A stretch of 5,320 nt of DNA from Methanomicrobiales archaeon (GCA_028678885.1 JAJRCP010000091.1:1-5320); one strand, 5' to 3'. Shown: positions 1 through 5,320, counted from the first letter of the stretch. Numbers and translations are program-made. The notes: generated by a model not told the origin, from the sequence alone.

Positions 1-11
1 CAGGTGTATGT

Positions 12-1322
12 ATGGACTGGACGGAGAAGTATCGGCCACAGCATCTGGAGGATCTGGTGGGGAATGCTCAGATCCTCCAGGCTATGATAGCTTGGGCACG
101 AACTTGGTCTCCGCTTAGCCGTCCTCTCCTTCTGTTCGGGAGACCTGGCACAGGAAAGACTTCCAGTGCCCACGCCCTGGCCCGAGATATGGGCTGGGAC
201 CTCATTGAGCTGAATGCCTCCGATCAGAGGACAAAGGCAGCCCTGGACAAGGTAGCGGGCAGCTCCGCCCTCACCGCTTCCCTGACTGGGGCAATGAGAA
301 AGTTGATTCTTGTCGATGAGGTGGATAACCTTCATGGTACTGCTGACCGGGGGGGAGCAAAAGCGCTGCTGGACATTATCAAAAAGACTCGCCAGCCCAT
401 CATCCTGATCGCGAACACTATCCAGGATGTTGCCCCAGAACTCCGGTCCCGCTGCGAATCTCTGCAATTCCGTGCAATCCAGGCCCGGACCGTCATTCCC
501 CGGTTACGATTCATCTGTGCTGCGGAACAGGTGCGGTGCAGTAATACTGTTCTCCAGGAGATCGCGGAACAGGCCGGAGGAGATGTGCGGGCAGCCATCA
601 CCGCACTCCATGCCGCAGCCATCGGAAGAGAAGAGCTCTCTTCTGAGGATCTGCAGTCCTCACCAAAAGATGAACACTCCTCCATCTTTGATCTGGTTAG
701 TGCAGTATATCGGAGTAGTCCTCCGGAGGATCTGCTTCGGCAGGCACAGAGCAGCGGTGAGACCCCGGAACGGATTGTGCAGTGGCTGGAAGGTTCTACC
801 GTTCATCTTCCGGATTTGCGAGCAATGGTTTATGCGTATCGCTCACTTTCCCGGGCAGACCTTTACCTGGGGCGCACCCGCCAGAGGCAGTACTATACTC
901 TCTGGCGATATGCACAGGCAATTGCCCTGATCGGTACAAGTGATGCGGCACATGGTAAGGGCATCCATGCCCGCATCGGACCACCCTCCCGGTGGCAGCG
1001 AATCGGATCCGCCCGGCGGCATCGATCGATCCGGACGACTCTTTTGCGAAAACTCTCCTCCTTCTTCCATATCCCTGAACAGATCCTCCGTGAGGAGTAC
1101 CTGACCCTCTTTTCATTCCTCGTCGAACAATCGCCGGAGAGATATACGGCGATACTCAGTCTTGATGCAGATGAACTGAATCTTTTCCTGCATAACCGTG
1201 AACGATCAGTTGGGATCGTAAAAAAAGTACAGGAAGAAGAAGCAAAACGGGAAAGAGAGGGGATACCTCCTCCTTCCCGAAAAGAGAATGCTACCCGTGG
1301 AAAGCAGTCCACGTTATTCTAA
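12..1322 (+). CDS. rfcL: Replication factor C large subunit (clamp loader)
   Basis: This encodes the large subunit of the archaeal clamp loader, an AAA+ ATPase that with RfcS opens and loads the PCNA ring at primer-template junctions. All the family boxes are visible in the 436 residues. WTEKYRP (3-9) is RFC box I, GRPGTGKT (43-50) is Walker A, LILVDEVD (98-105) is Walker B with D102/E103, and N135 lies in the sensor 1 strand. SRC (146-148) is the arginine-finger motif, and GGDVRAAI (189-196) with R193 is sensor 2. A helical collar domain follows to about residue 400, then a charged, lysine/glutamate-rich tail ending in KQSTLF, a PCNA-interacting (PIP-like) motif. The length is normal or slightly short for archaeal RfcL. 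The start is ATG at 12, because it opens the conserved N-terminus and has AGGTG at 2-6 five bases upstream; the ATG at 8 is out of frame. The promoter lies outside the window. The gene converges with the UPF0146 gene. Confidence 0.97.
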   Translation: MDWTEKYRPQHLEDLVGNAQILQAMIAWARTWSPLSRPLLLFGRPGTGKTSSAHALARDMGWDLIELNASDQRTKAALDKVAGSSALTASLTGAMRKLILVDEVDNLHGTADRGGAKALLDIIKKTRQPIILIANTIQDVAPELRSRCESLQFRAIQARTVIPRLRFICAAEQVRCSNTVLQEIAEQAGGDVRAAITALHAAAIGREELSSEDLQSSPKDEHSSIFDLVSAVYRSSPPEDLLRQAQSSGETPERIVQWLEGSTVHLPDLRAMVYAYRSLSRADLYLGRTRQRQYYTLWRYAQAIALIGTSDAAHGKGIHARIGPPSRWQRIGSARRHRSIRTTLLRKLSSFFHIPEQILREEYLTLFSFLVEQSPERYTAILSLDADELNLFLHNRERSVGIVKKVQEEEAKREREGIPPPSRKENATRGKQSTLF

Positions 1323-1356
1323 GGGACCGGGATCTTCTTCGAAGGGACCCGATCTT
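1321..1356. repeat. Imperfect direct repeat between rfcL and UPF0146
   Basis: AAGGGACCGGGATCTT (1321-1336) recurs as AAGGGACCCGATCTT (1342-1356), differing by one deletion and one substitution. The pair starts at the rfcL stop codon and ends at the UPF0146 stop, so it fills the whole 32-bp convergent gap. An 8-base palindrome, CTTCGAAG (1337-1344), sits between the copies. No function is evident. Confidence 0.6.
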
Positions 1357-1795
1357 ATATCTTATTTGCAGACTGTAACGGGATCGTTTCTTCCTTGCGG
1401 GAATAATACTGATGCAGGGGTACTCCGCATTCGATCACCCTCCCCCCTCCTTCGAAGAGTTCATCCCCAAGATGGTACACCAGGAGGTCTGCATTGATCT
1501 GCTTGGCAAGGGAGATCAGGGGGGGTACCATCTCCACACCCGGCCGGATCGCATACAGGAGATCTGCACCTTCGTAGATCTTCCTAACAGGCCGGAAGAT
1601 ATCGTCCTTCTGTACATTCAGCTCAGGAGGAAAATACGGAGAGATACGGACATCCGTGCAGATGACAATACAACCCGATCGCACCAACTCTTCTGCGGTC
1701 CCAAAATTCTCTCCCACTCCCACTTCAACTACCTTACGATATTTTTTCGCGATATAGCGGGCGATGCACCGTTCAATACGTTTATACGGGCGCAT
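1355..1795 (-). CDS. UPF0146 family protein, Rossmann-fold methyltransferase-like
   Basis: This is a small cytosolic protein (146 residues from the chosen ATG) that I recognise as the archaeal UPF0146 family, whose substrate is not established. EVGVGENFGTA (24-34) resembles motif I of S-adenosylmethionine-dependent methyltransferases, and the strand ending TDVR (47-50) supplies the acidic residue expected at the end of strand 2. LLYAIRPG (79-86) occupies the place of motif IV, and VYHLGDE (106-112) a later strand. The fold assignment is inferred from these motifs; methyl transfer itself is not shown. Three in-frame starts exist: TTG at 1822, GTG at 1798 and ATG at 1795. I prefer ATG because the family begins near this point and TTG would overlap amzA. 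No clear Shine-Dalgarno sequence precedes it, so a leaderless transcript is possible. The gene is divergent from amzA and convergent with rfcL, so it is probably transcribed alone. Confidence 0.85.
   Translation of the reverse strand: MRPYKRIERCIARYIAKKYRKVVEVGVGENFGTAEELVRSGCIVICTDVRISPYFPPELNVQKDDIFRPVRKIYEGADLLYAIRPGVEMVPPLISLAKQINADLLVYHLGDELFEGGGRVIECGVPLHQYYSRKEETIPLQSANKI
1781..1786 (+). promoter_or_regulatory. TATA-like element for amzA, inside the UPF0146 gene
   Basis: TTTATA, with flanking ACG and CGG, lies with its centre about 28 bases before the amzA ATG at 1812. Archaeal transcription normally starts about 25 bases downstream of the box centre, so the mRNA would begin within a few bases of the ATG. 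The same six bases are codons 4-5 (Tyr-Lys) of the divergent UPF0146 gene. The position fits well, but the assignment rests on one short motif. Confidence 0.5.
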
Positions 1796-1811
1796 CACTG
1801 AGTGTTGGTGA

Positions 1812-2369
1812 ATGCGCCTCAAAATCTTTTGGGATTCCGGGGCACTGACAGGGCTCGAACTTCCTGCAGGAAGGGCGATAGAGATGATTCTCGGTATACC
1901 CGTTGAAGTTGAGGAAAACGGGATTCTTCTTTCAGGGTACTATGCCGGAAGACGCCAGTATGATGCCCAGAAGATTCTGCACCATCTTCAGATGTTCAAA
2001 AGAAAACACGTCATTTCTGGCTATATTCTCCTAGTCACCCCGCGAGATCTCTTCGTTAGGGGTACGGATTTTGTATTTGGACTGGCACGGGAATCAACAG
2101 GAGTTGCAGTTGTTTCCACCGCCCGCCTTCGAAACGAATTTTATCAGAGGGAGGACAATGAGGATCTTCTTCTGTCACGGATATCCACTGAAGGAGCCCA
2201 CGAGGCAGGACATCTTCTCGGCCTGGACCATTGTTCCGACTCGCAGTGTATCATGTTCCCTCCGGAGACCCTGGATCAGCTGGACGGAAAAAAGAAGGGT
2301 CTCTGCTTGGTATGTACTGCCCTGTTACAGGGAATATACCGGCCTCCTGTCATCGATTCCATCCGATAA
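1812..2369 (+). CDS. amzA: Archaemetzincin family zinc metalloprotease
   Basis: This is a small soluble zinc metallopeptidase of the archaemetzincin family (peptidase family M54), a metzincin-clan enzyme whose natural substrate in archaea is unknown. The signature is complete in the 185 residues. HEAGHLLGLDHC (130-141) gives the three zinc-ligand histidines H130, H134 and H140 and the catalytic glutamate E131. C141, C146, C165 and C168 form the second, structural zinc site, and M148 is the Met-turn residue. The strand LARESTGVAVVSTARL (91-106) precedes the active site, as in relatives. No signal peptide is visible, so the enzyme is probably cytosolic. The ATG at 1812 is the natural N-terminus (MRLKIFWDSG). 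GGTGA abuts it directly, too close for a normal ribosome-binding site, while a TATA-like element at 1781-1786 predicts a leaderless or nearly leaderless message. The gene is divergent from UPF0146 and apparently a single-gene unit. Confidence 0.95.
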   Translation: MRLKIFWDSGALTGLELPAGRAIEMILGIPVEVEENGILLSGYYAGRRQYDAQKILHHLQMFKRKHVISGYILLVTPRDLFVRGTDFVFGLARESTGVAVVSTARLRNEFYQREDNEDLLLSRISTEGAHEAGHLLGLDHCSDSQCIMFPPETLDQLDGKKKGLCLVCTALLQGIYRPPVIDSIR

Positions 2370-2404
2370 AAATTGGATGGGGAGATGTCCACTTTTCCCC
2401 CAAA

Positions 2405-2418
2405 CCCGCGGGATTTTT
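2405..2418 (+). terminator. Possible terminator after amzA
   Basis: The 8-base palindrome CCCGCGGG (2405-2412) is followed by A and five T residues (2414-2418), about 36 bases after the amzA stop. Slightly upstream, GGGGA (2379-2383) can pair with TCCCC (2396-2400) across a 12-base loop. Both structures are weak, but the T run is in the right place for an archaeal terminator. Confidence 0.3.
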
Positions 2419-2523
2419 ATGATGGTTCATTGGTGCAACGGTAATCTTCAAATGAATGTCCGAAAAATATCTGAATCTGATCAGAGGGATCGAGATGATT
2501 TCACCTGAACCTATCCCTAGATA

Positions 2524-2534
2524 GAAAACAAAAG
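2524..2534 (-). terminator. T-rich terminator candidate after the UPF0316 gene
   Basis: Read on the minus strand this is a T-rich run, TTTTGTTTTC, about 45 bases beyond the UPF0316 stop codon. Archaeal termination relies mainly on such U-rich tracts. I see no strong hairpin before it. It lies in the 2370-2575 convergent spacer, where I find no other supported feature. Confidence 0.35.
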
Positions 2535-2575
2535 CCTGATACCGCTAAAGAGAAGCTTTGAAGTTTACTATTTTC

Positions 2576-3199
2576 TTATTTCTCCTTTCGCAGTGTGAAC
2601 AGGGTGCGCAGGTGCCGTTTCAGGTATCCATCACCCTTTATAGGAAAGATACCCTCCGTTACGTTACGGACGTCCTCGATGGTATAAAATGCATGTGGAT
2701 TGAACTGCCTCACCAAGGAAACCACCTCAGACACAGACGTGCGTTGTACAATCGTCAGGATTATCTGAACGGATCCTAGGGCTCCCATCGCATCTACCGT
2801 GGTGACTCCGTACCGTCTCCCCTTGAGCTGGTTGATCAGTTCATCTGCCTTTTTCTGGGTGACCACCCGTATCATGACGGTCCCAATAGAGAGCCTGTCT
2901 TCCAGCCACATCCCCACAAAGGTCCCGGTGGCAAACCCTCCTGCGTAGGCAAAATAACTGATTGGATTGCTTAAATCTCGAAAGATCTGGCCGATCGCAA
3001 GGAGCCAGATTGAGGTCTCGAAGAATCCGAGAACCGGTGCAAAGTACCGGAATCCCCGAGCGACAAAAATCACTCGGATTGTATCGAGACTAACATCACC
3101 TATCCGGGCAATGAAGATCAGGAGAGGAAGGATGACATAGGCAAACACATTTATCTGATTTAGGGCGATCGTCACCACGCTCCCGCGCTGCTCCCCCAT
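2576..3199 (-). CDS. UPF0316 membrane protein with C-terminal DUF2179 domain
   Basis: This is an integral membrane protein of the UPF0316 family, which is found in bacteria and methanogens and has no established function. In the 207-residue reading, three hydrophobic segments appear at about 15-33, 50-70 and 79-98. A soluble domain follows (about 105-185) that resembles DUF2179, the regulatory-looking domain also attached to YitT-type membrane proteins. It includes the characteristic FYTIEDVR (171-178). The loop IARIGDVSLDTIRVIFVARG (30-49) after the first segment is typical of the family. The start is uncertain. ATG at 3199 gives the longest reading, but a TATA box at 3215-3222 predicts transcription from about 3192, inside that reading. 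GTG at 3178 or 3175 would then be used; GGGAG lies four bases before the latter. Those starts give 200 or 199 residues beginning near VTIALNQ, close to the usual family N-terminus. It shares a strand with the HEAT-repeat gene, but a terminator and promoter lie between them. Confidence 0.88.
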   Translation of the reverse strand: MGEQRGSVVTIALNQINVFAYVILPLLIFIARIGDVSLDTIRVIFVARGFRYFAPVLGFFETSIWLLAIGQIFRDLSNPISYFAYAGGFATGTFVGMWLEDRLSIGTVMIRVVTQKKADELINQLKGRRYGVTTVDAMGALGSVQIILTIVQRTSVSEVVSLVRQFNPHAFYTIEDVRNVTEGIFPIKGDGYLKRHLRTLFTLRKEK

Positions 3200-3214
3200 A
3201 CCATAGGGGTCAAT

Positions 3215-3222
3215 CTTTTATA
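3215..3222 (-). promoter_or_regulatory. TATA box for the UPF0316 gene
   Basis: On the minus strand the bases read TATAAAAG, preceded by a purine-rich stretch (AAAGAGG) that could serve as the TFB recognition element. This is the best TATA-box match I see in the window. It lies in the 78-bp gap between the HEAT-repeat gene and the UPF0316 gene. From its centre, transcription should begin around 3190-3196, a few bases inside the longest reading frame, which favours a downstream GTG start. Confidence 0.55.
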
Positions 3223-3266
3223 CCTCTTTTGTTCAGTGATTGTACGCAGAGGGAGAATAAGGAGGG

Positions 3267-3285
3267 AAAAATAAGGGTTATTTTT
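3267..3285 (-). terminator. A/T hairpin and T tract at the end of the HEAT-repeat gene
   Basis: AAAAATAA (3267-3274) and TTATTTTT (3278-3285) form a perfect 8-bp inverted repeat with a three-base loop; the stop codon TAA of the HEAT-repeat gene (3278-3280) lies in the stem. Read leftward, the hairpin ends in a T run followed by a pyrimidine-rich stretch to about 3248, which looks like an archaeal terminator. The symmetry would let it act on either strand, but only the leftward gene needs it. Confidence 0.55.
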
Positions 3286-3805
3286 TCTCTTTTTTCTTCT
3301 GAATTTCCGCAAGGGCATCCTTTGCAGCGTTCCGAACCGCAGGATCGGTATCCTTGAGTGCTTCCGTCAGAGCGGGGATGGCACGGTCATCCCCAATTCG
3401 GCCAAGGGCCCAAGCAGCATTCTTCCGAACGTCTCTTTTGGCATCTTTCAGGACACCTAGCAATGGTTCCACTGCCCGTGTATCCCCGATCTTTCCGAGA
3501 GCCCAGCTGGATCCCTGTCTGACCCATTTGCTCTCCTTTGATAAAGCCTGGATAAGGGCAGGTACCGCGACCGGATCCCCGATCTTCCCCAGTGCCTGGG
3601 CAGCGATCCAGGCAACATCCTCCATAGGATCGGAAAGGGCCGCGATCAGAGGACCGACCGCCCGGGGATCTTTTTTCTCTCCCAGCGCCTCGGCCGCCCT
3701 CCATCGCGTATTCAATTCTTCTGATTGAAGGAGCTGGATGAGAAAAGTAAGATTGTCTCCTCCTTCCGCAGAAGTGGCAGGTACCGCTCCTTCTTCATCC
3801 CCCAT
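3278..3805 (-). CDS. HEAT-repeat (PBS-lyase-type) protein
   Basis: This 175-residue protein is almost entirely short alpha-helical HEAT repeats of the PBS-lyase/EZ-HEAT type. After an acidic, alanine/glycine-rich leader (1-18), units of 31-32 residues start at about 26, 58, 89, 120 and 151 (the last partial). Each has a pattern like W-AA-ALG-IGD-A-P-L--AL; the ALGKIGD or ALGRIGD core recurs at 71-77, 102-108 and 133-139. Such scaffolds usually bind other proteins. In bacteria relatives include bilin lyases, but in methanogens the partners are unknown and lyase activity should not be assumed. The C-terminus is lysine-rich (QKKKEKK). There is no signal peptide or membrane segment. The start is ATG at 3805, with GAGGA at 3812-3816 six bases upstream; the ATG at 3822 is out of frame. 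It lies 66 bp after nadC on the same strand, so read-through from nadC is possible, though it may have its own promoter. Confidence 0.9.
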   Translation of the reverse strand: MGDEEGAVPATSAEGGDNLTFLIQLLQSEELNTRWRAAEALGEKKDPRAVGPLIAALSDPMEDVAWIAAQALGKIGDPVAVPALIQALSKESKWVRQGSSWALGKIGDTRAVEPLLGVLKDAKRDVRKNAAWALGRIGDDRAIPALTEALKDTDPAVRNAAKDALAEIQKKKEKK

Positions 3806-3840
3806 GGCTGTTCCTCGTTCATGGGGGCTTTCACGGCAGA

Positions 3841-3848
3841 TACAATAA
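3841..3848 (-). promoter_or_regulatory. Weak TATA-like element for the HEAT-repeat gene
   Basis: On the minus strand TTATTGTA follows an A-rich stretch (GAAAAAGAAAAACC) resembling a BRE-TATA pair. Its centre predicts a transcript start near 3819, leaving a leader of about 14 bases that contains GAGGA before the ATG at 3805. The geometry is good but the TATA match is imperfect. No T-rich terminator is seen for nadC in the same 66-bp gap. Confidence 0.3.
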
Positions 3849-3871
3849 GGTTTTTCTTTTTCGGCAGGATA

Positions 3872-4711
3872 TTATTCCCTGTCTAGAATCTCCAGGCTCA
3901 TATTTAGTGAACGGACGGAATGGGTTAGGTTTCCCATACTGATGACATCCACGGCTTGGACGGCATAGTCCTGGATATTTTCCTCGGTTATTCCCCCTGA
4001 GATTTCGACGATAACCATCTTCCGTATCCCTTCATTTTCTAGTAGGGTGAGCGTTTCGGCAACCTCTACAGGACGCATATTATCGAGCATGATGACATGG
4101 GCTCCCAATCGAACCGCTTCCTCCGCCATAAGGGGGGTGGTCACCTCCACCTCAATGACCCGGTAGGGACCCTGGGCTTTTGCACGAGTTATTGCCTCTT
4201 CGAGAGGAACGAAGGCAAGATGGTTATCCTTAATAAGGATCATATCCGAGAGCGTAAACCGGTGCGATTCGCCTCCTCCCAGCATTACTGCCTTCTTATC
4301 AAGGAACCGAAGACCGGGGGCGGTCTTCCGAGTTGATGCAATCCGGCACTGCGGGTTGATCGCATGCACTGTGTCCACGAGTCTCCGTGTCATCGTGGCG
4401 ATCCCGCTCATCCTTCCCATGACATTGAGGACAGTTCTTTCCGCAAGAAGGATTTTCGCTGCCTCCCCGGCGATTTCGAGTACCCGGGTTTCTGGAGGGC
4501 TCCATGTTCCGTCCTGTACCTGAGGCCGGACGGCGAGATCCAGAGAGGAGAATAGGTCTGTTGCCTCTTCCACTCCGGCGATGATCCCCTCTTCATGGGT
4601 GATGATGCCCGCGACACATTGTATTCCCTGTGCCAGTGTTTCCGATGTCAGGTCTCCGAAGGGTGTATCCTCTTCCAGAAATCCCTGTAAGATTCGAAGT
4701 GGTACTTTCAT
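3872..4711 (-). CDS. nadC: Nicotinate-nucleotide pyrophosphorylase (carboxylating)
   Basis: Quinolinate phosphoribosyltransferase converts quinolinate and phosphoribosyl pyrophosphate to nicotinate mononucleotide, CO2 and pyrophosphate, the entry into NAD from the de novo pathway. The 279 residues match the usual length. Family motifs appear in order. EDTPFGDLTSE (14-24) opens the N-terminal domain, and ERTVLNVMGRMSGIAT (91-106) leads into the barrel. TRKTAPGLR (127-135) carries the substrate-binding R128 and K129, and GGGESHR (145-151) holds H150 and R151. IKDNHL (160-165) includes K161, EVEV (187-190) and MLDN (208-211) give acidic metal/substrate ligands, and EISGGI (236-241) is the phosphate-binding end. 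The related molybdenum-cluster protein ModD is less likely because the upstream neighbour is nadX. ATG at 4711 opens the conserved N-terminus; only a weak AAGG precedes it. It lies 49 bp after nadX, so the two probably form one operon. Confidence 0.96.
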   Translation of the reverse strand: MKVPLRILQGFLEEDTPFGDLTSETLAQGIQCVAGIITHEEGIIAGVEEATDLFSSLDLAVRPQVQDGTWSPPETRVLEIAGEAAKILLAERTVLNVMGRMSGIATMTRRLVDTVHAINPQCRIASTRKTAPGLRFLDKKAVMLGGGESHRFTLSDMILIKDNHLAFVPLEEAITRAKAQGPYRVIEVEVTTPLMAEEAVRLGAHVIMLDNMRPVEVAETLTLLENEGIRKMVIVEISGGITEENIQDYAVQAVDVISMGNLTHSVRSLNMSLEILDRE

Positions 4712-4760
4712 CGATATGCCTTAGGGATAATTTGATTCAACCTGTATCTAGTAGGAAACA

Positions 4761-5320
4761 TCATGTGCCAATCACAAGAGGGGTTTCCATGTTCTTGAGT
4801 AGGGTAAGGATGGAGAGTGCAGCAAGGTAGCTTGTGGCAGGATTCTCAGGGCTTGGCACATTGGATACTGTGATCGTGATCTCCCCAAAGGATCCCCTTG
4901 CGTATACCTCGTGAATGTTCCTGTCAATGGCAGGATCGACCCAGATCTCTACATCTGCATCTCGCCCGGCCGCAAGACTCAATGCAACTGCCACGTTGAT
5001 ATTGCGGGGGAATTCCCGGATGCAATCGCGGGCTTTTCCTTGGAAGATAAGTCTTCGTTCCTCTGTCTTCATATGAAGGGAGGAAGGACTTTTTGTGGTG
5101 CGGAGAAGCAGGGTCTCCATTCCGACAATCTGTCCTACCTTCAGATTATCAAGGCCCGCAATCGCCCCGCTCGGAACATAGATTTTTCTTCCTTGTGCTC
5201 GGGCAGTCTGCTCGAGATGAACTCGGAATTCAGGATCCGCGAGGCCTCCGGCACTCAGTATCACCAGATTCTTTCCCTGGAGAAGGATCGATTCAGCATA
5301 TTCCTGGACCGCTTCAACTG
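4761..5320 (-). CDS. nadX: L-aspartate dehydrogenase, partial (N-terminus beyond the right edge)
   Basis: This enzyme oxidises L-aspartate to iminoaspartate with NAD(P)+, the first step of NAD synthesis in archaea lacking aspartate oxidase. The reading frame is open to the window edge, so only the C-terminal 185 residues are visible. By family length (about 250-270) some 70-85 residues with the GxGxxG nucleotide-binding motif are missing. In visible numbering, NLVILSAGGLAD (17-28) closes the Rossmann domain and VPSGAIAGLDNL (48-59) starts the catalytic domain. FPRNINVAVALSL (103-115), DRNIHE (132-137) with the conserved histidine 136, and VPSPENPATSYLAALS (154-169) follow. These are diagnostic of aspartate dehydrogenase. 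The GTG at 5264 is an internal valine codon, not a start. The gene ends with TGA at 4761-4763, 49 bp before nadC. Its promoter is outside the window. Confidence 0.94.
   Translation of the reverse strand, partial: VEAVQEYAESILLQGKNLVILSAGGLADPEFRVHLEQTARAQGRKIYVPSGAIAGLDNLKVGQIVGMETLLLRTTKSPSSLHMKTEERRLIFQGKARDCIREFPRNINVAVALSLAAGRDADVEIWVDPAIDRNIHEVYARGSFGEITITVSNVPSPENPATSYLAALSILTLLKNMETPLVIGT

Noticed and set aside
1412..1801. 129-codon rightward frame antisense to UPF0146.
   Set aside because: No recognisable motifs or ribosome-binding site; the opposite strand carries a conserved protein family over the same bases.
1820..1831. CAAAATCTTTTG near the amzA start as a regulatory inverted repeat.
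   Set aside because: Only five bases pair on each side and the bases encode conserved-looking N-terminal residues of amzA, so chance is sufficient.
2385..2444. Small open frame of 19 codons (MSTFPPNPRD...) just after amzA, with GGGGAG before its ATG.
   Set aside because: The purine run abuts the ATG with no spacing, the frame is very short, and no family is recognised.
2419..2474. Box C/D-like small RNA: ATGATGG at 2419-2425 and CTGA at 2471-2474, 56 bases overall, with a C'-like AATGAAT inside.
   Set aside because: The C box deviates from consensus, no convincing D' box or terminal stem is present, and such short boxes occur by chance.
2071..2508. 145-codon frame overlapping amzA in another phase and running into the spacer.
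   Set aside because: It overlaps the zinc-protease active-site region in a different frame, its composition is unlike a protein family, and amzA explains the region.
3354..3728. Open frames on both strands within the HEAT-repeat gene (124 codons rightward, 105 codons leftward in another phase).
   Set aside because: They are shadows of a repetitive, G+C-rich coding sequence; the repeats make every frame look patterned.
4761..5264. Reading nadX as a complete 167-residue gene starting with GTG at 5264.
   Set aside because: The frame stays open to 5320 and the residues upstream (VEAVQEYAES, GKNL) match the aspartate dehydrogenase family, so the GTG is an internal valine.

Overview
The window looks like a stretch of euryarchaeal chromosome, most likely from a Methanomicrobiales-type methanogen. 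Three things support this. It carries an archaeal replication factor C large subunit, an archaeal UPF0146 protein and a typical archaemetzincin. It makes NAD through an aspartate dehydrogenase rather than only bacterial-type genes. Its promoters look like archaeal TATA elements sitting close to start codons. The order is inferred from remembered family resemblance, not from a search. Base composition is moderate (about half G+C) and even, with no insertion sequence, CRISPR array, tRNA, rRNA or sign of recent transfer.

Layout from left to right: rfcL, the clamp-loader large subunit, runs rightward at 12-1322. It converges on a small UPF0146 methyltransferase-like gene, leftward, 1355-1795. That gene stands head-to-head with the archaemetzincin gene amzA, rightward, 1812-2369, with only 16 bp between the two start codons. 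A 206-bp convergent spacer without a convincing gene follows. The rest of the window is read leftward: a UPF0316/DUF2179 membrane protein (2576-3199), a HEAT-repeat protein (3278-3805), quinolinate phosphoribosyltransferase nadC (3872-4711), and the C-terminal part of L-aspartate dehydrogenase nadX, which runs off the right edge (4761-5320).

How they work together: nadX and nadC are two steps of de novo NAD synthesis and are probably co-transcribed. The quinolinate synthase nadA that should act between them is not in the window. The HEAT-repeat and UPF0316 genes follow on the same strand, but each has a possible promoter of its own, and a strong A/T hairpin with a T tract separates them, so they are probably separate units. 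rfcL loads the PCNA sliding clamp. The UPF0146 protein, the archaemetzincin, the HEAT protein and the UPF0316 protein have recognisable folds or active sites but no firm physiological role.

I found no convincing new multi-gene system. The observations most worth a second look are the compressed divergent start region of UPF0146/amzA with a TATA-like element inside the opposite gene, a conflict between a strong TATA box and the first ATG of the UPF0316 gene, a marked excess of the tetranucleotide GATC, and the abrupt end of RfcL inside its PCNA-binding motif.
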